DNA of 64,000 bases, from contig NZ_JQAK01000004.1 in assembly GCF_000757605.1 (NCBI RefSeq), forward strand, positions 165,328 to 229,327, in the 5' to 3' direction. Positions 1 to 7,880 of this stretch are shown piece after piece (position 1 is the first letter of the stretch; every line of letters starts with the position of its first letter). Source of the stretch: Candidatus Paracaedibacter symbiosus. GTDB taxonomy: Bacteria; Pseudomonadota; Alphaproteobacteria; Paracaedibacterales; Paracaedibacteraceae. The position numbers were made by a program, and so were the translations under genes. The notes under the pieces were generated by a model. It made no database searches. It was not told the DNA's origin and was given only the letters and a program-made list of their open reading frames with translations.

Positions 1-37
1 ATGGAATAGCCAGGAAAGAACTGTAGAGCTTTTATTA
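1..37 (+). repeat. Chimeric mate-pair fragment at contig end
   Basis: These 37 bases are identical, in the same orientation, to positions 2782-2818 inside the methyltransferase gene. They are followed immediately by a sequencing linker. In a circularised paired-end clone the far end of the fragment is read first, then the linker, then the near end, so this order and orientation are what an untrimmed read from a fragment of about 2.7 kb would give. It is not a genomic duplication. Confidence 0.95.
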
Positions 38-79
38 TCGTATAACTTCGTATAATGTATGCTATACGAAGTTATTACG
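38..79 (+). other. 454 Titanium paired-end linker (contains loxP)
   Basis: Positions 42-75 are a perfect 34-base loxP site: two 13-base inverted arms (42-54 and 63-75) around an 8-base spacer. The flanks TCGT (38-41) and TACG (76-79) extend it to the 42-base linker used in Roche/454 Titanium mate-pair libraries, as I recall that linker. It is synthetic sequence left in the assembly. Confidence 0.95.
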
Positions 80-487
80 ATTGCCATTCCGGTAATCATC
101 AAAACTTCTGAAAGCGTTTTTAGACTTGTCCCCCGAGAGCTTAAAGAAGCAGCAGCAGCTCTAGGAGCCCCCCGATGGAAATTATTTTTTCGTATTATTC
201 TACCAATCTCAAAAACAGGCATCATTACAGGGATTATTTTATCCATTGCACGCATTAGTGGAGAAACAGCACCATTGTTATTCACATCCCTAAATAACCA
301 ATTTCTTAGCTGGAATATGGACCACCCAATTGCAAGTCTTCCCATTGTCATTTTTCAATATGCAATGAGTCCTTATACCGATTGGCACGATTTAGCATGG
401 GCTGGCGCGCTTTTATTAACGGTATTTGTTTTAACGCTTAACATTATTGTAAGAGTAATCTTTCGGAAAAAAATTATTCTGAATTAA
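80..487 (+). CDS. pstA: Phosphate ABC transporter permease PstA, C-terminal part
   Basis: PstA forms, with PstC, the inner-membrane channel of the high-affinity phosphate importer. Only about 135 codons are present because the contig starts here. The visible part carries the coupling-loop region of binding-protein-dependent permeases (residues such as KEAAAALGAPRW followed by the ILP turn) and three hydrophobic segments. An ATG at 59 in the same frame lies inside the linker and is artificial, so genomic sequence begins at 80. pstB follows 25 bases after the stop, which supports a pst operon. Identity is well supported by family resemblance and neighbour; the N-terminal half is missing. Confidence 0.9.
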   Translation: MAIPVIIKTSESVFRLVPRELKEAAAALGAPRWKLFFRIILPISKTGIITGIILSIARISGETAPLLFTSLNNQFLSWNMDHPIASLPIVIFQYAMSPYTDWHDLAWAGALLLTVFVLTLNIIVRVIFRKKIILN

Positions 488-512
488 TGTTTAATCAAAA
501 AATGGATTTCAA

Positions 513-1271
513 ATGGAATATAAAATTAAAGTTATTGATCTCAACTTCTATTATGGAATATATCATGCCCTTAAAAATGTTAATCTGTCAATTGAGGCAA
601 ACAAAGTTACCGCATTAATAGGTCATTCCGGGAGTGGGAAATCAACCTTAATTAGGACATTCAACCGTATCTATAGTCTTTATTCTGAAAATAAAGCCAC
701 TGGACAAATATATATTAATGGCAAGAATATTTTGGAGGGTAAAGAAGATTTGCTATTGCTGAGAAAGAACATCGGTATGGTATTTCAAAAACCAACTCCC
801 TTTCCAATGTCTGTTTTTGATAATATTGCTTTTGGAGTTAAACTGTATGAAAAACTAAGCACCAAACATATGGCTGAACGAGTTGAGTGGGCGTTAAAAA
901 AAGCAGCACTTTGGGATGAAGTTAAAGATTTATTGTCAAAAAATAGTATGGAATTATCTCAAGGACAACAGCAACGTCTTTGCTTGGCGCGGTCGATTGC
1001 TGTAAAACCCAATGTTCTATTACTTGATGAGCCCACCTCCTCCCTGGATCCAAAGTCATCAAGCCTTATTGAGGATTTAATTCTTGAGCTTAAAAAGGAA
1101 TACACGATTGTCATTGTGACACACAGTCTCAAGCAGGCTTTAAAAGTTTCCGATTATACAACTTATATGCACAGAGGAGAGTTAATTGCCTTTGGACCAA
1201 CTCATGAATTTTTCAGTAATCCAGCCAACCAGATTATTGAAGACTATGTCCAAGACGCTGGTTCACTGTGA
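513..1271 (+). CDS. pstB: Phosphate ABC transporter ATP-binding protein PstB
   Basis: This is the cytoplasmic ATPase that drives the PstCA channel. The 252-residue length is normal for PstB. Walker [10 protein letters not shown] is at residues 37-45, the Q-loop lies in [18 protein letters not shown], Walker B is [13 protein letters not shown], and the H-loop is VTHS. The signature reads LSQGQQQRL, where PstB proteins normally have LSGGQQQRL; the G-to-Q change is tolerated in other ABC proteins, so activity is still expected. It follows pstA by 25 bases. No phoU follows; the next 575 bases hold no convincing gene. Confidence 0.95.
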   Translation: MEYKIKVIDLNFYYGIYHALKNVNLSIEANKVTALIGHSGSGKSTLIRTFNRIYSLYSENKATGQIYINGKNILEGKEDLLLLRKNIGMVFQKPTPFPMSVFDNIAFGVKLYEKLSTKHMAERVEWALKKAALWDEVKDLLSKNSMELSQGQQQRLCLARSIAVKPNVLLLDEPTSSLDPKSSSLIEDLILELKKEYTIVIVTHSLKQALKVSDYTTYMHRGELIAFGPTHEFFSNPANQIIEDYVQDAGSL

Positions 1272-1846
1272 CACTATTTAAGGGATAAGGCGGCGGTACC
1301 CTCAAGTTAACTTTTGCCATAAATTGTTGTAGAGTGTGACTTCAGAGAGATAAGAGCGAAAATTGTGCATAGCCTAACAAATAGAGGCGGCCTATTCTGA
1401 TACTGTAAAATAAGAGGTTGCGGAGAAAAAGCATGCTTATGCTAGGCTCTATGCACCTAAGGTGTTAAGCATTTTGAAAAATTAGAAAGTAAGAATTTTA
1501 AAAACCCTTTAAAACTATCTAAATAGTAAGCCTTCTTTTCTTATTAAAAGGAAGAGAAAAAAATTTAATTTTTCTCGATATAGGGGCCCTTTATAAAAGG
1601 GTAACGCTCGCCCCTTACAATTCAGCCTATTTGCATTCAACCCTTAAAAATCGCTTGCTAAATCCGGGGCCCCAAGATAGCTCCTCTATATATTATGTTG
1701 CATCTTAAGTTTTATTTTTGTAAATTTTCACCACTAATATTTTATTGCCATTTTTTAGAATCTGTATAACTTTTAAACCATAAACATAATGGGATAACAT
1801 TTATAAATTTCTCTTTTAAAATTGTTTCTTTCTGAGGAAAGGAAAA
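1272..1846. other. Gene-free stretch after pstB
   Basis: No coding region or RNA gene is recognised in these 575 bases. They contain one solo repeat end (1445-1458, listed separately) and a short hairpin, CCCTTT-ATA-AAAGGG, near 1590-1605. The 3' part (about 1690-1840) is very AT-rich and could hold the promoter of the downstream signalling genes, but I cannot place -35/-10 boxes with confidence. Confidence 0.5.
1445..1458 (+). repeat. Solo terminal-inverted-repeat end, degenerate
   Basis: GGCTCTATGCACCT preceded by TA (1443-1444) differs by one base from the right terminal repeat of the 50575-50636 element and by two from its left one. It looks like a remnant end of the same short element family. 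No matching second end was found nearby. Confidence 0.5.
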
Positions 1847-2032
1847 ATGTACCATATAATGAATAGTGAAGATAGACAGGCTCTTCGCATAAAAAAACTG
1901 AGAGTAGTTTATTCTATCGGTGTTGAAAAGGACGGACCTAAATCAAAAAGAAAAAATGGGCAAAAAATTAATATAGAGGCCTCTTATTCGCACCCCATTA
2001 AATCGGCAAACTATAATAAAATTATGTTGTAG
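1847..2032 (+). CDS. Small hypothetical protein upstream of the signalling genes
   Basis: A 61-codon ORF with a good Shine-Dalgarno (GAGGAAAGG about 5 bases before the ATG). The product is strongly basic, rich in K and R, with no membrane segment and no recognised domain. It ends 24 bases before the methyltransferase ORF and is co-directional with it and the following kinase and regulator, so it may be the first gene of that operon. I do not recognise a family. It could be a leader peptide or a chance ORF; the ribosome site is the main argument that it is real. Confidence 0.45.
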   Translation: MYHIMNSEDRQALRIKKLRVVYSIGVEKDGPKSKRKNGQKINIEASYSHPIKSANYNKIML

Positions 2033-2056
2033 TAGAAAAATAATAATATTAAAAAA

Positions 2057-3037
2057 ATGGACAGAATACTTATGAGTATAGAACAAGATTACATTGATCT
2101 GTTTACGGGCACAAGAAAAGCACATATGGCAAAATATGTTTATATGTACAGGCCCTACATTTATGAGGATATATTAAGACAAGATGCCTACTATCCTTTT
2201 AAAATGGAAAGCAATTTGCTAACCCAAACATCCAAAGAAATATGTAAAAACTTTCAAGGTATAACACATGTTTTAGAAATGGGCCCTGGTTCACACACCG
2301 CTATTACCTCAAAGACAGTTCCCTTCTTAAGAGCTTTAAAAGAACACATAGGCTTTTCTACCTATAAGGCAATTGATGCAACCTTAGAATATGCAGAAGA
2401 AGCCTGTAAAATAATAGAAAATCACTTTAACAATATAAAAACACAAGCGTTAGAAGTGGATTTCTTGTCCACAAATGCTTTTCAGATAATCGAAAATGAA
2501 CTTCACCCTAATGATAAAAAACTTATGATATCTTTTGGTCAGTATATCTTTGGGAATAGCAACGACACTGATATTGAAGTATTGATAGGAAAGATTGGAT
2601 CCTTCTTAAATAAAAATGATTATCTTTTATTTGGGACTGACACAAATCAAGATGAAGCGCTTTTAGAAAGTGCCTATAGTACGAAGATGGGACAGGAACT
2701 TCTCTTAAACGCAATGTACTACTTAAAATTTACTCTTAATTTGAAAAATTTTAGCCCGGAAGCATTTGAACATATGTACAGATGGAATAGCCAGGAAAGA
2801 ACTGTAGAGCTTTTATTAAAAGCCACTACCGATCAAGCAATAAAAATTAGAAATAAGAGCATTATAATTGATAAAGGACAAGAATTCAATATCCTAAACT
2901 CTAGAAAACCATCTATAGAAACTGTTAAAAAATACCTTGCGAAAGAAAACATTGTAATAAAAAATGTAATTTCCTCGGATATGGACAAGGCCAACAAGTT
3001 TTCTATCGTCATAGCAGAGAAGATGCCAAGTTTCTAA
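2057..3037 (+). CDS. SAM-dependent methyltransferase, EgtD-like fold
   Basis: A class I SAM methyltransferase of 326 residues. Motif I is VLEMGPGSHT (about residues 71-80), followed by an acidic strand end (YKAIDATLEYAEEA) and a motif near VDFLST. The layout resembles the histidine-specific methyltransferase family that includes EgtD, but no EgtB partner is present, so ergothioneine synthesis is not implied. It is followed by a CqsS/LqsS/PhcS-like kinase and a response regulator. In the Ralstonia Phc system a methyltransferase (PhcB) makes the methyl-ester signal read by such a kinase, and a similar role is inferred here from context only. The start could be the ATG at 2057 or the one at 2075; neither has a strong ribosome site. 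Confidence 0.7.
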   Translation: MDRILMSIEQDYIDLFTGTRKAHMAKYVYMYRPYIYEDILRQDAYYPFKMESNLLTQTSKEICKNFQGITHVLEMGPGSHTAITSKTVPFLRALKEHIGFSTYKAIDATLEYAEEACKIIENHFNNIKTQALEVDFLSTNAFQIIENELHPNDKKLMISFGQYIFGNSNDTDIEVLIGKIGSFLNKNDYLLFGTDTNQDEALLESAYSTKMGQELLLNAMYYLKFTLNLKNFSPEAFEHMYRWNSQERTVELLLKATTDQAIKIRNKSIIIDKGQEFNILNSRKPSIETVKKYLAKENIVIKNVISSDMDKANKFSIVIAEKMPSF

Positions 3038-3108
3038 AATTTTATTAAGGTTATTCTGATAAATTAGGTATATAGCTTTGTAGGGCGAAAGTAAAAAAGG
3101 AAAAACAA

Positions 3109-4389
3109 ATGAATCTAGGAAAAAGATTCCTTGAATTTCTAGATCGAAGAATTGAAGGATTCGGAGGCGCTCAATACAAAAATTTTGGCATTTTTGGCAT
3201 TATTAATTATCCTGTAAGCTATTTTATCCTAAATATTCTTGGTACTGACGAGAGCGCTATATTTCGCTTCAGTGCCGCTCTGATGTGTTTTCCCTTAATT
3301 TTTGTAAAAAAATGGCCTATACAATTAAAGAGATACCTTAATCTGTATTGGTTTTTAACGTTGCTTTATTGCTTGCCCATTTTTGGGATCTATTCCTTGC
3401 TAAAAAATCAAATCTCGATTGATTGGTTAATAAATATCTCCATAGGATTATTTATTCTTTTTCTAATCGTAGATTATATTCTTCTTATTATTATTTATGT
3501 GTTAGGAATTCTTTTAGGCTATTTGCTATTCATTTCTACAGGGCAAGAGGTAATATTTCAACAAGGCTTCCCACCTAACTTTATCTATATTTATGGTGCC
3601 TTGTTCATTATTGGTTGCCTCTTTTCTCGTAATAAAGAAAGGCTGGAAAATGAGCGGTTCCAAACAATTAAAGCAGTTGCTGGTGCTGTAGCCCATGAAA
3701 TGCGGACTCCTTTACTTTCAATTGCTACGATAGCCTATGGCTTGAAAAGATACCTACCTATTTTAATTAAAGCTTATAAGTCAGCTAAAAATGAAGGAAG
3801 TGATATCGAAAAAATAGAACAGCATCAGCTAGAATTTATTAGTCAAATCCCTGAGAGTATTGAAAAAACAAATCGGAACGCCTTCTCTTTTATTGATATC
3901 TTGTTAATGAATTTTAAGGAAGACTTCAAGGAAACACCTACCACAGTTTGTTCTATGCAGCAATGCCTGGAAGAAGCGATAAAATATTATCCTTTTAGTG
4001 GCAATGATAGAAAACTGGTAAGTTACATAACTCATGAGGATTTTAAATTTAGAGGTAATGATTTGTTAATTAGACACGTTTTATTCAATTTGCTAAAAAA
4101 CAGTATCTATTACGTAAGAGCTGCCAATAAAGGAAATATTACTCTCACACCTCGTGTCGAAAAAGATTTCAATAAACTCTACGTAAGAGATACAGGTAAA
4201 GGTATATCATCGCATGTTCTGCCTCATATTTTTGATAAATTTTATAGCAAAACTAAATATGGTACAGGAATAGGATTAGCGTTTTGTAAAATGGTTATGG
4301 AAAATCTAGGAGGAAATATTATTTGTCATTCAAAGGAAGGAGAATTTACTGAATTTGTTTTAAGCTTCCCTATCATAAATGAGCATTAA
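3109..4389 (+). CDS. Six-helix sensor histidine kinase, CqsS/LqsS/PhcS-like
   Basis: A 426-residue membrane kinase. Residues about 25-172 form six hydrophobic segments with almost no periplasmic domain, the layout of autoinducer sensors CqsS (Vibrio), LqsS (Legionella) and PhcS (Ralstonia). The H-box AVAHEMRTPL places the phosphorylated histidine at 196. An N-box follows (HVLFNLLKNSIYYV), then DTGKGIS, and the ending FDKFYSKTKYGTGIGLAFCK with a conserved GGNIICHSKEGEF tail seen in this group. There is no receiver domain, so it should act on the separate regulator downstream. The ATG has a good ribosome site (AAGGA). Ligand specificity cannot be read from the sequence. Confidence 0.85.
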   Translation: MNLGKRFLEFLDRRIEGFGGAQYKNFGIFGIINYPVSYFILNILGTDESAIFRFSAALMCFPLIFVKKWPIQLKRYLNLYWFLTLLYCLPIFGIYSLLKNQISIDWLINISIGLFILFLIVDYILLIIIYVLGILLGYLLFISTGQEVIFQQGFPPNFIYIYGALFIIGCLFSRNKERLENERFQTIKAVAGAVAHEMRTPLLSIATIAYGLKRYLPILIKAYKSAKNEGSDIEKIEQHQLEFISQIPESIEKTNRNAFSFIDILLMNFKEDFKETPTTVCSMQQCLEEAIKYYPFSGNDRKLVSYITHEDFKFRGNDLLIRHVLFNLLKNSIYYVRAANKGNITLTPRVEKDFNKLYVRDTGKGISSHVLPHIFDKFYSKTKYGTGIGLAFCKMVMENLGGNIICHSKEGEFTEFVLSFPIINEH

Positions 4390-4483
4390 ATATTTTGTAA
4401 CATATTAGACACATAATATAATAAACAACATATTATGATTATACACATAACATAATAAGTAACATTTGAAAGTTTATATTTAA

Positions 4484-5458
4484 ATGAACACCCTACTCCC
4501 TTTCTTTTCCCCAACGCAAGTATTGTTGATAGATGATAACTACGACACCTTAGATAGATTAAAGAACAGCCTTAATCCAGCTATTGCTAGCTATAAAGCT
4601 CTTGATAATCCGTTTAAAGCTGTTGAGTATATAAATCAAAGCAGTAGCAATGTTTCGTACAACCAGGTAGTCCAATCTGCAGAAAGTTTATTGAGCGGAC
4701 ATATTGAAAGTTTTTATGAAGAAATTTATGCAACTTCAAGATTTCAACAAATTTCAACAATGATTGTCGATTATGACATGCCCGGAATGAACGGTATAGA
4801 AGTTTGCCAAAGTATTAACTCTCCTCATATTCAAAAAATCATTTTAACTGGAGCGGCCAGTGAGAAGCTCGCTATCGACGCCTTTAATGCTAAGGATATA
4901 GACTATTTTATTGAAAAACATGATCCAGAAGTGCTGCAGAAACTAGAGGATCTAATTGTCCAAACACAAAATAAGTACTTCTATTCACTTACTCGCCATT
5001 TAACCAATATCATTTCCTATGAATCTTTAGAATCTATGGGAATTACAGATCCAATTTTTATTGAATTTTTTTATCGTTTTATCAATGAGAAGAAGATTTG
5101 CGAATATTATCTACTGGATTCAATAGGCACCTTCCTATTTTTATCCGCTGATGGTGAACCAAGTGCTTTGTTTGTTTTTGATGATATGCTTCTCATGGGG
5201 CAAGAAGAGATGATCCCTCCCGAAGAGAGAACCGATGATTTACTAGAGGATTTAGATAATCATAGAAAGGCGATTTGTCATCATCATTTCAAGCATGGTC
5301 ATGAATATAAGATTTTAGAGTGGAAAGATCTCATTTATCCCCTATCAATTTTACCAGGAAGAGAAACTTATTATTGGGCCTATGCGCCTCGTCTCCCTTA
5401 TTTTAAAAAGGATGATATTATATCTTTCAAAAAATACACGCAATCTTTGTTTGATTAA
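4484..5458 (+). CDS. Response regulator with expanded receiver and novel C-terminal region
   Basis: A 324-residue protein. The N-terminal receiver has the acidic pair D17-D18 (VLLIDDNYD), phospho-acceptor D96 (IVDYDMPGMNG), T122 (ILTG) and K145 (FIEKHD). The distance from the acidic pair to D96 is about 78 residues against about 44 in CheY, so roughly 34 residues are inserted in the early receiver. Residues 155-324 match no output domain I recognise: no helix-turn-helix, GGDEF, EAL or AAA signature. It lies 94 bases after the kinase, so it is its likely partner. It may work by protein-protein contact, as proposed for other non-DNA-binding regulators of Phc/Lqs-type circuits; that is inference. 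Confidence 0.8.
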   Translation: MNTLLPFFSPTQVLLIDDNYDTLDRLKNSLNPAIASYKALDNPFKAVEYINQSSSNVSYNQVVQSAESLLSGHIESFYEEIYATSRFQQISTMIVDYDMPGMNGIEVCQSINSPHIQKIILTGAASEKLAIDAFNAKDIDYFIEKHDPEVLQKLEDLIVQTQNKYFYSLTRHLTNIISYESLESMGITDPIFIEFFYRFINEKKICEYYLLDSIGTFLFLSADGEPSALFVFDDMLLMGQEEMIPPEERTDDLLEDLDNHRKAICHHHFKHGHEYKILEWKDLIYPLSILPGRETYYWAYAPRLPYFKKDDIISFKKYTQSLFD

Positions 5459-5677
5459 GTCACCATGGCTTACTGGGTTTAGGAGAGAGGCCCCCACACA
5501 TAGGCCTTCTTCCTTAAAACTTTTCCAACAGTTGACACAGATACTCAAGCTAACGTTATCTCTAGGTCTTCTCTCGAATTGTGTCTCTATTCCTGATGTC
5601 TATACTGCCCCCCCTTTCTCCAAATTCATTTTGGCTATTTTTGCTGGCAAATTTCTCCCAAATTCTCAAAATAGAAC

Positions 5678-7783
5678 TTAAATCTGAATCACATTTTGAA
5701 TTTTGATCGTTGGATAGATCTCATTTTGTGACATGATCACCGTTGCTGGGCGGACACGCTCAATAATCGCCCGTAAGAAAGGACGCAAAGCAGTGGTTGT
5801 CACCAAAACACTTGTTTCGGCAATCATCCCCAACCGTTCATAGGTTTTGCGAAAATCATTAATAAATTCTTGTACTTGGGTTGGGGGAAGTGCAAGTTGT
5901 TTCGCATCTCCATCGGCAACTAAAGCTGCTGCCATGGCTTGGTCCCACTTCGGTGAGAGAGTAATAATCTTTAATACTCCTCCTTCCTCGGCATTACTAT
6001 AAGTGATTTGGCGCGACAGGCGCAAACGCACGTGTTCCGTAATTGTTCCCACATTTCGTGTATAGTTGCATGACTCCGACACTGCTTCCAAAATTGTTGG
6101 CAGGTCACGAATAGAAACACGCTCATTGACTAAGTTTTGGAGAATTCTTTGAATGCCGCCAATGCTAATTTGGGAGGGTACCATATCATTCAACAACCGT
6201 TTATAACTGTCACCCAAATCATCAAGCATCTTTTGCGTTTCGGCATAGGACAACAACTCGGAAAGATGTTCCTTGACAATTTCCGTCATATGAGTAGTTA
6301 GCACCGTTGACGCATCTACCACTGTGTAGCCAAGTCGTTCAGCAACATCACGCTGTTGTTCGGCGATCCATTTTGCGGGCAGGCCAAAGGTTGGCTCTTG
6401 AGTTAATTCACCTTCAATATCAATATGATCACCATTAGGATTCATTACCATTAACTGTTCAGCGCGAAGCTCCCCCCGTCCCGCTTCTAATTCTTTAATA
6501 CGGATGCTATAGAACGTTGCTGGCAACTGGATATTATCTTGAATTCGAACCGACGGCAGGACAAAGCCAATTTCTTGCGCCAATTGCTTACGCAAATTCT
6601 TGATTTGTTCCGTCAAGCGACCACCACGTTCTGCGCTCACTAATGGAAGCAAGCCATAGCCGATTTCAATGCGGATATAGTCAATATTTCCGGTAATAGG
6701 TTTGGAATCAGACACAGGGCGAATGAGCGCTGCACTATCTTCTTGCGCCTTAAATTCATCTTCTTCTTTTTTCTTTTGTTTTTGCGTTTCATTGATTTTC
6801 CAGGCGGAAACGCCAGTGGCAACGGCCAGGACAAAAAATGGCAAAAAAGGCATTCCTGGCAAAAAAGCCAAGGCAATCATCACCCCAGAGCTCAATCCTA
6901 AGGCTGTGGGATAAGCGCTCAGCTGATTAACAAGAGCCTTATCCGCTGTTCCTTCAACACCCGCTTTGGAAACCAACATACCAGCTGCTGTCGATACAAT
7001 CAGCGCTGGAACTTGCGAGACTAATCCATCACCAACAGTTAAAATAGTATAACAGCGCATCGCATCGGCAAAACTCAGATCGTTCTGAGCTACCCCTATA
7101 ATAATACCCCCAATAATATTGATGAAGGTGATAAGGAGGGAGGCAATCGCATCGCCACGGACGAACTTAGCCGCTCCATCCATGGCCCCGAAAAAGTTAC
7201 TTTCGTCTTCGAGTTGTTTACGGCGACGTTTGGCTTCAGTCTCGTCAATAAGACCAGCAGATAAGTCAGCATCTACCGCCATTTGTTTACCTGGCATCGC
7301 ATCCAAACTAAAACGAGCAGACACTTCAGCAATACGTCCCGATCCTTTGGTGATCACGACAAAGTTAACGATCACCAAAATCGCAAAAACGATAATCCCA
7401 ATGACAAAGTTACCAGCCATAATGAATTGACCAAAAGCCTGAATCACCTTGCCTGCAGCATGTGTTCCTTCATGCCCATAGGTCAACACCAGTCGGGTAG
7501 ATGCCACATCAAGGGCCATCCGAATCATCGTGGAAACGAGTAAAATGGTGGGAAAGGCACTAAAGTCGAGTGGTTTTTCGATGAATAATGCGGTCAATAA
7601 AATCAAAATGGAAAAGGCAATCGATCCTGCCAACATCAGATCAAGGAGGATGGGTGGCACCGGCAAAATCAAGAGAACGAGGACTATCATCAACCCGATC
7701 GCAAAAGCAATATCAGTTCTGAACTTTAAATTGGAAAGGTTAAAATTCCCTTCCATAATTGACTGAAATGAATGTCCGCTCAT
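5678..7783 (-). CDS. flhA: Flagellar biosynthesis protein FlhA
   Basis: FlhA is the large export-gate subunit of the flagellar type III secretion apparatus. The 701-residue length is normal. The N-terminal half holds eight or so membrane helices; the FHIPEP-family signature RIAEVSARFSLDAMPGKQ is at about residues 150-167. The C-terminal half is the cytosolic domain that binds export chaperones. The start at 7783 is plausible; an internal ATG at 7756 is an alternative. It is the last gene of a leftward flagellar block whose order (fliF-fliG-fliH-fliN-flbD-flhA) resembles that of Caulobacter and Rhodospirillales-type genomes. Confidence 0.97.
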   Translation of the reverse strand: MSGHSFQSIMEGNFNLSNLKFRTDIAFAIGLMIVLVLLILPVPPILLDLMLAGSIAFSILILLTALFIEKPLDFSAFPTILLVSTMIRMALDVASTRLVLTYGHEGTHAAGKVIQAFGQFIMAGNFVIGIIVFAILVIVNFVVITKGSGRIAEVSARFSLDAMPGKQMAVDADLSAGLIDETEAKRRRKQLEDESNFFGAMDGAAKFVRGDAIASLLITFINIIGGIIIGVAQNDLSFADAMRCYTILTVGDGLVSQVPALIVSTAAGMLVSKAGVEGTADKALVNQLSAYPTALGLSSGVMIALAFLPGMPFLPFFVLAVATGVSAWKINETQKQKKKEEDEFKAQEDSAALIRPVSDSKPITGNIDYIRIEIGYGLLPLVSAERGGRLTEQIKNLRKQLAQEIGFVLPSVRIQDNIQLPATFYSIRIKELEAGRGELRAEQLMVMNPNGDHIDIEGELTQEPTFGLPAKWIAEQQRDVAERLGYTVVDASTVLTTHMTEIVKEHLSELLSYAETQKMLDDLGDSYKRLLNDMVPSQISIGGIQRILQNLVNERVSIRDLPTILEAVSESCNYTRNVGTITEHVRLRLSRQITYSNAEEGGVLKIITLSPKWDQAMAAALVADGDAKQLALPPTQVQEFINDFRKTYERLGMIAETSVLVTTTALRPFLRAIIERVRPATVIMSQNEIYPTIKIQNVIQI

Positions 7784-7880
7784 CGATTATTCCGCCTGGT
7801 TAAAGTGTTGGGGCATTTTAGCAATTCCTCGCATAGTTCATGGTAAAATGGAAAAATGAGAGGCGAGAGATCCTAAAACC

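Noticed and set aside
42-75. loxP site as evidence of a P1-like prophage, plasmid or engineered strain
   Set aside because: The flanking bases complete the 454 linker, and the 37 bases before it are a copy of a site 2.7 kb away. No cre or phage gene is present.
2057-3037. Ergothioneine biosynthesis (egtD)
   Set aside because: No egtB or other pathway gene; the neighbours are signalling genes, and the family resemblance is only general.
5382-5681. Rightward 99-codon ORF across the end of the response regulator and the spacer
   Set aside because: Half lies in another frame of the regulator and the rest shows no protein-like pattern.
5678-7783. Several rightward or alternative-frame ORFs of 60-110 codons inside flhA and other genes
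   Set aside because: They are shadows of strongly conserved genes, without ribosome sites or family resemblance.
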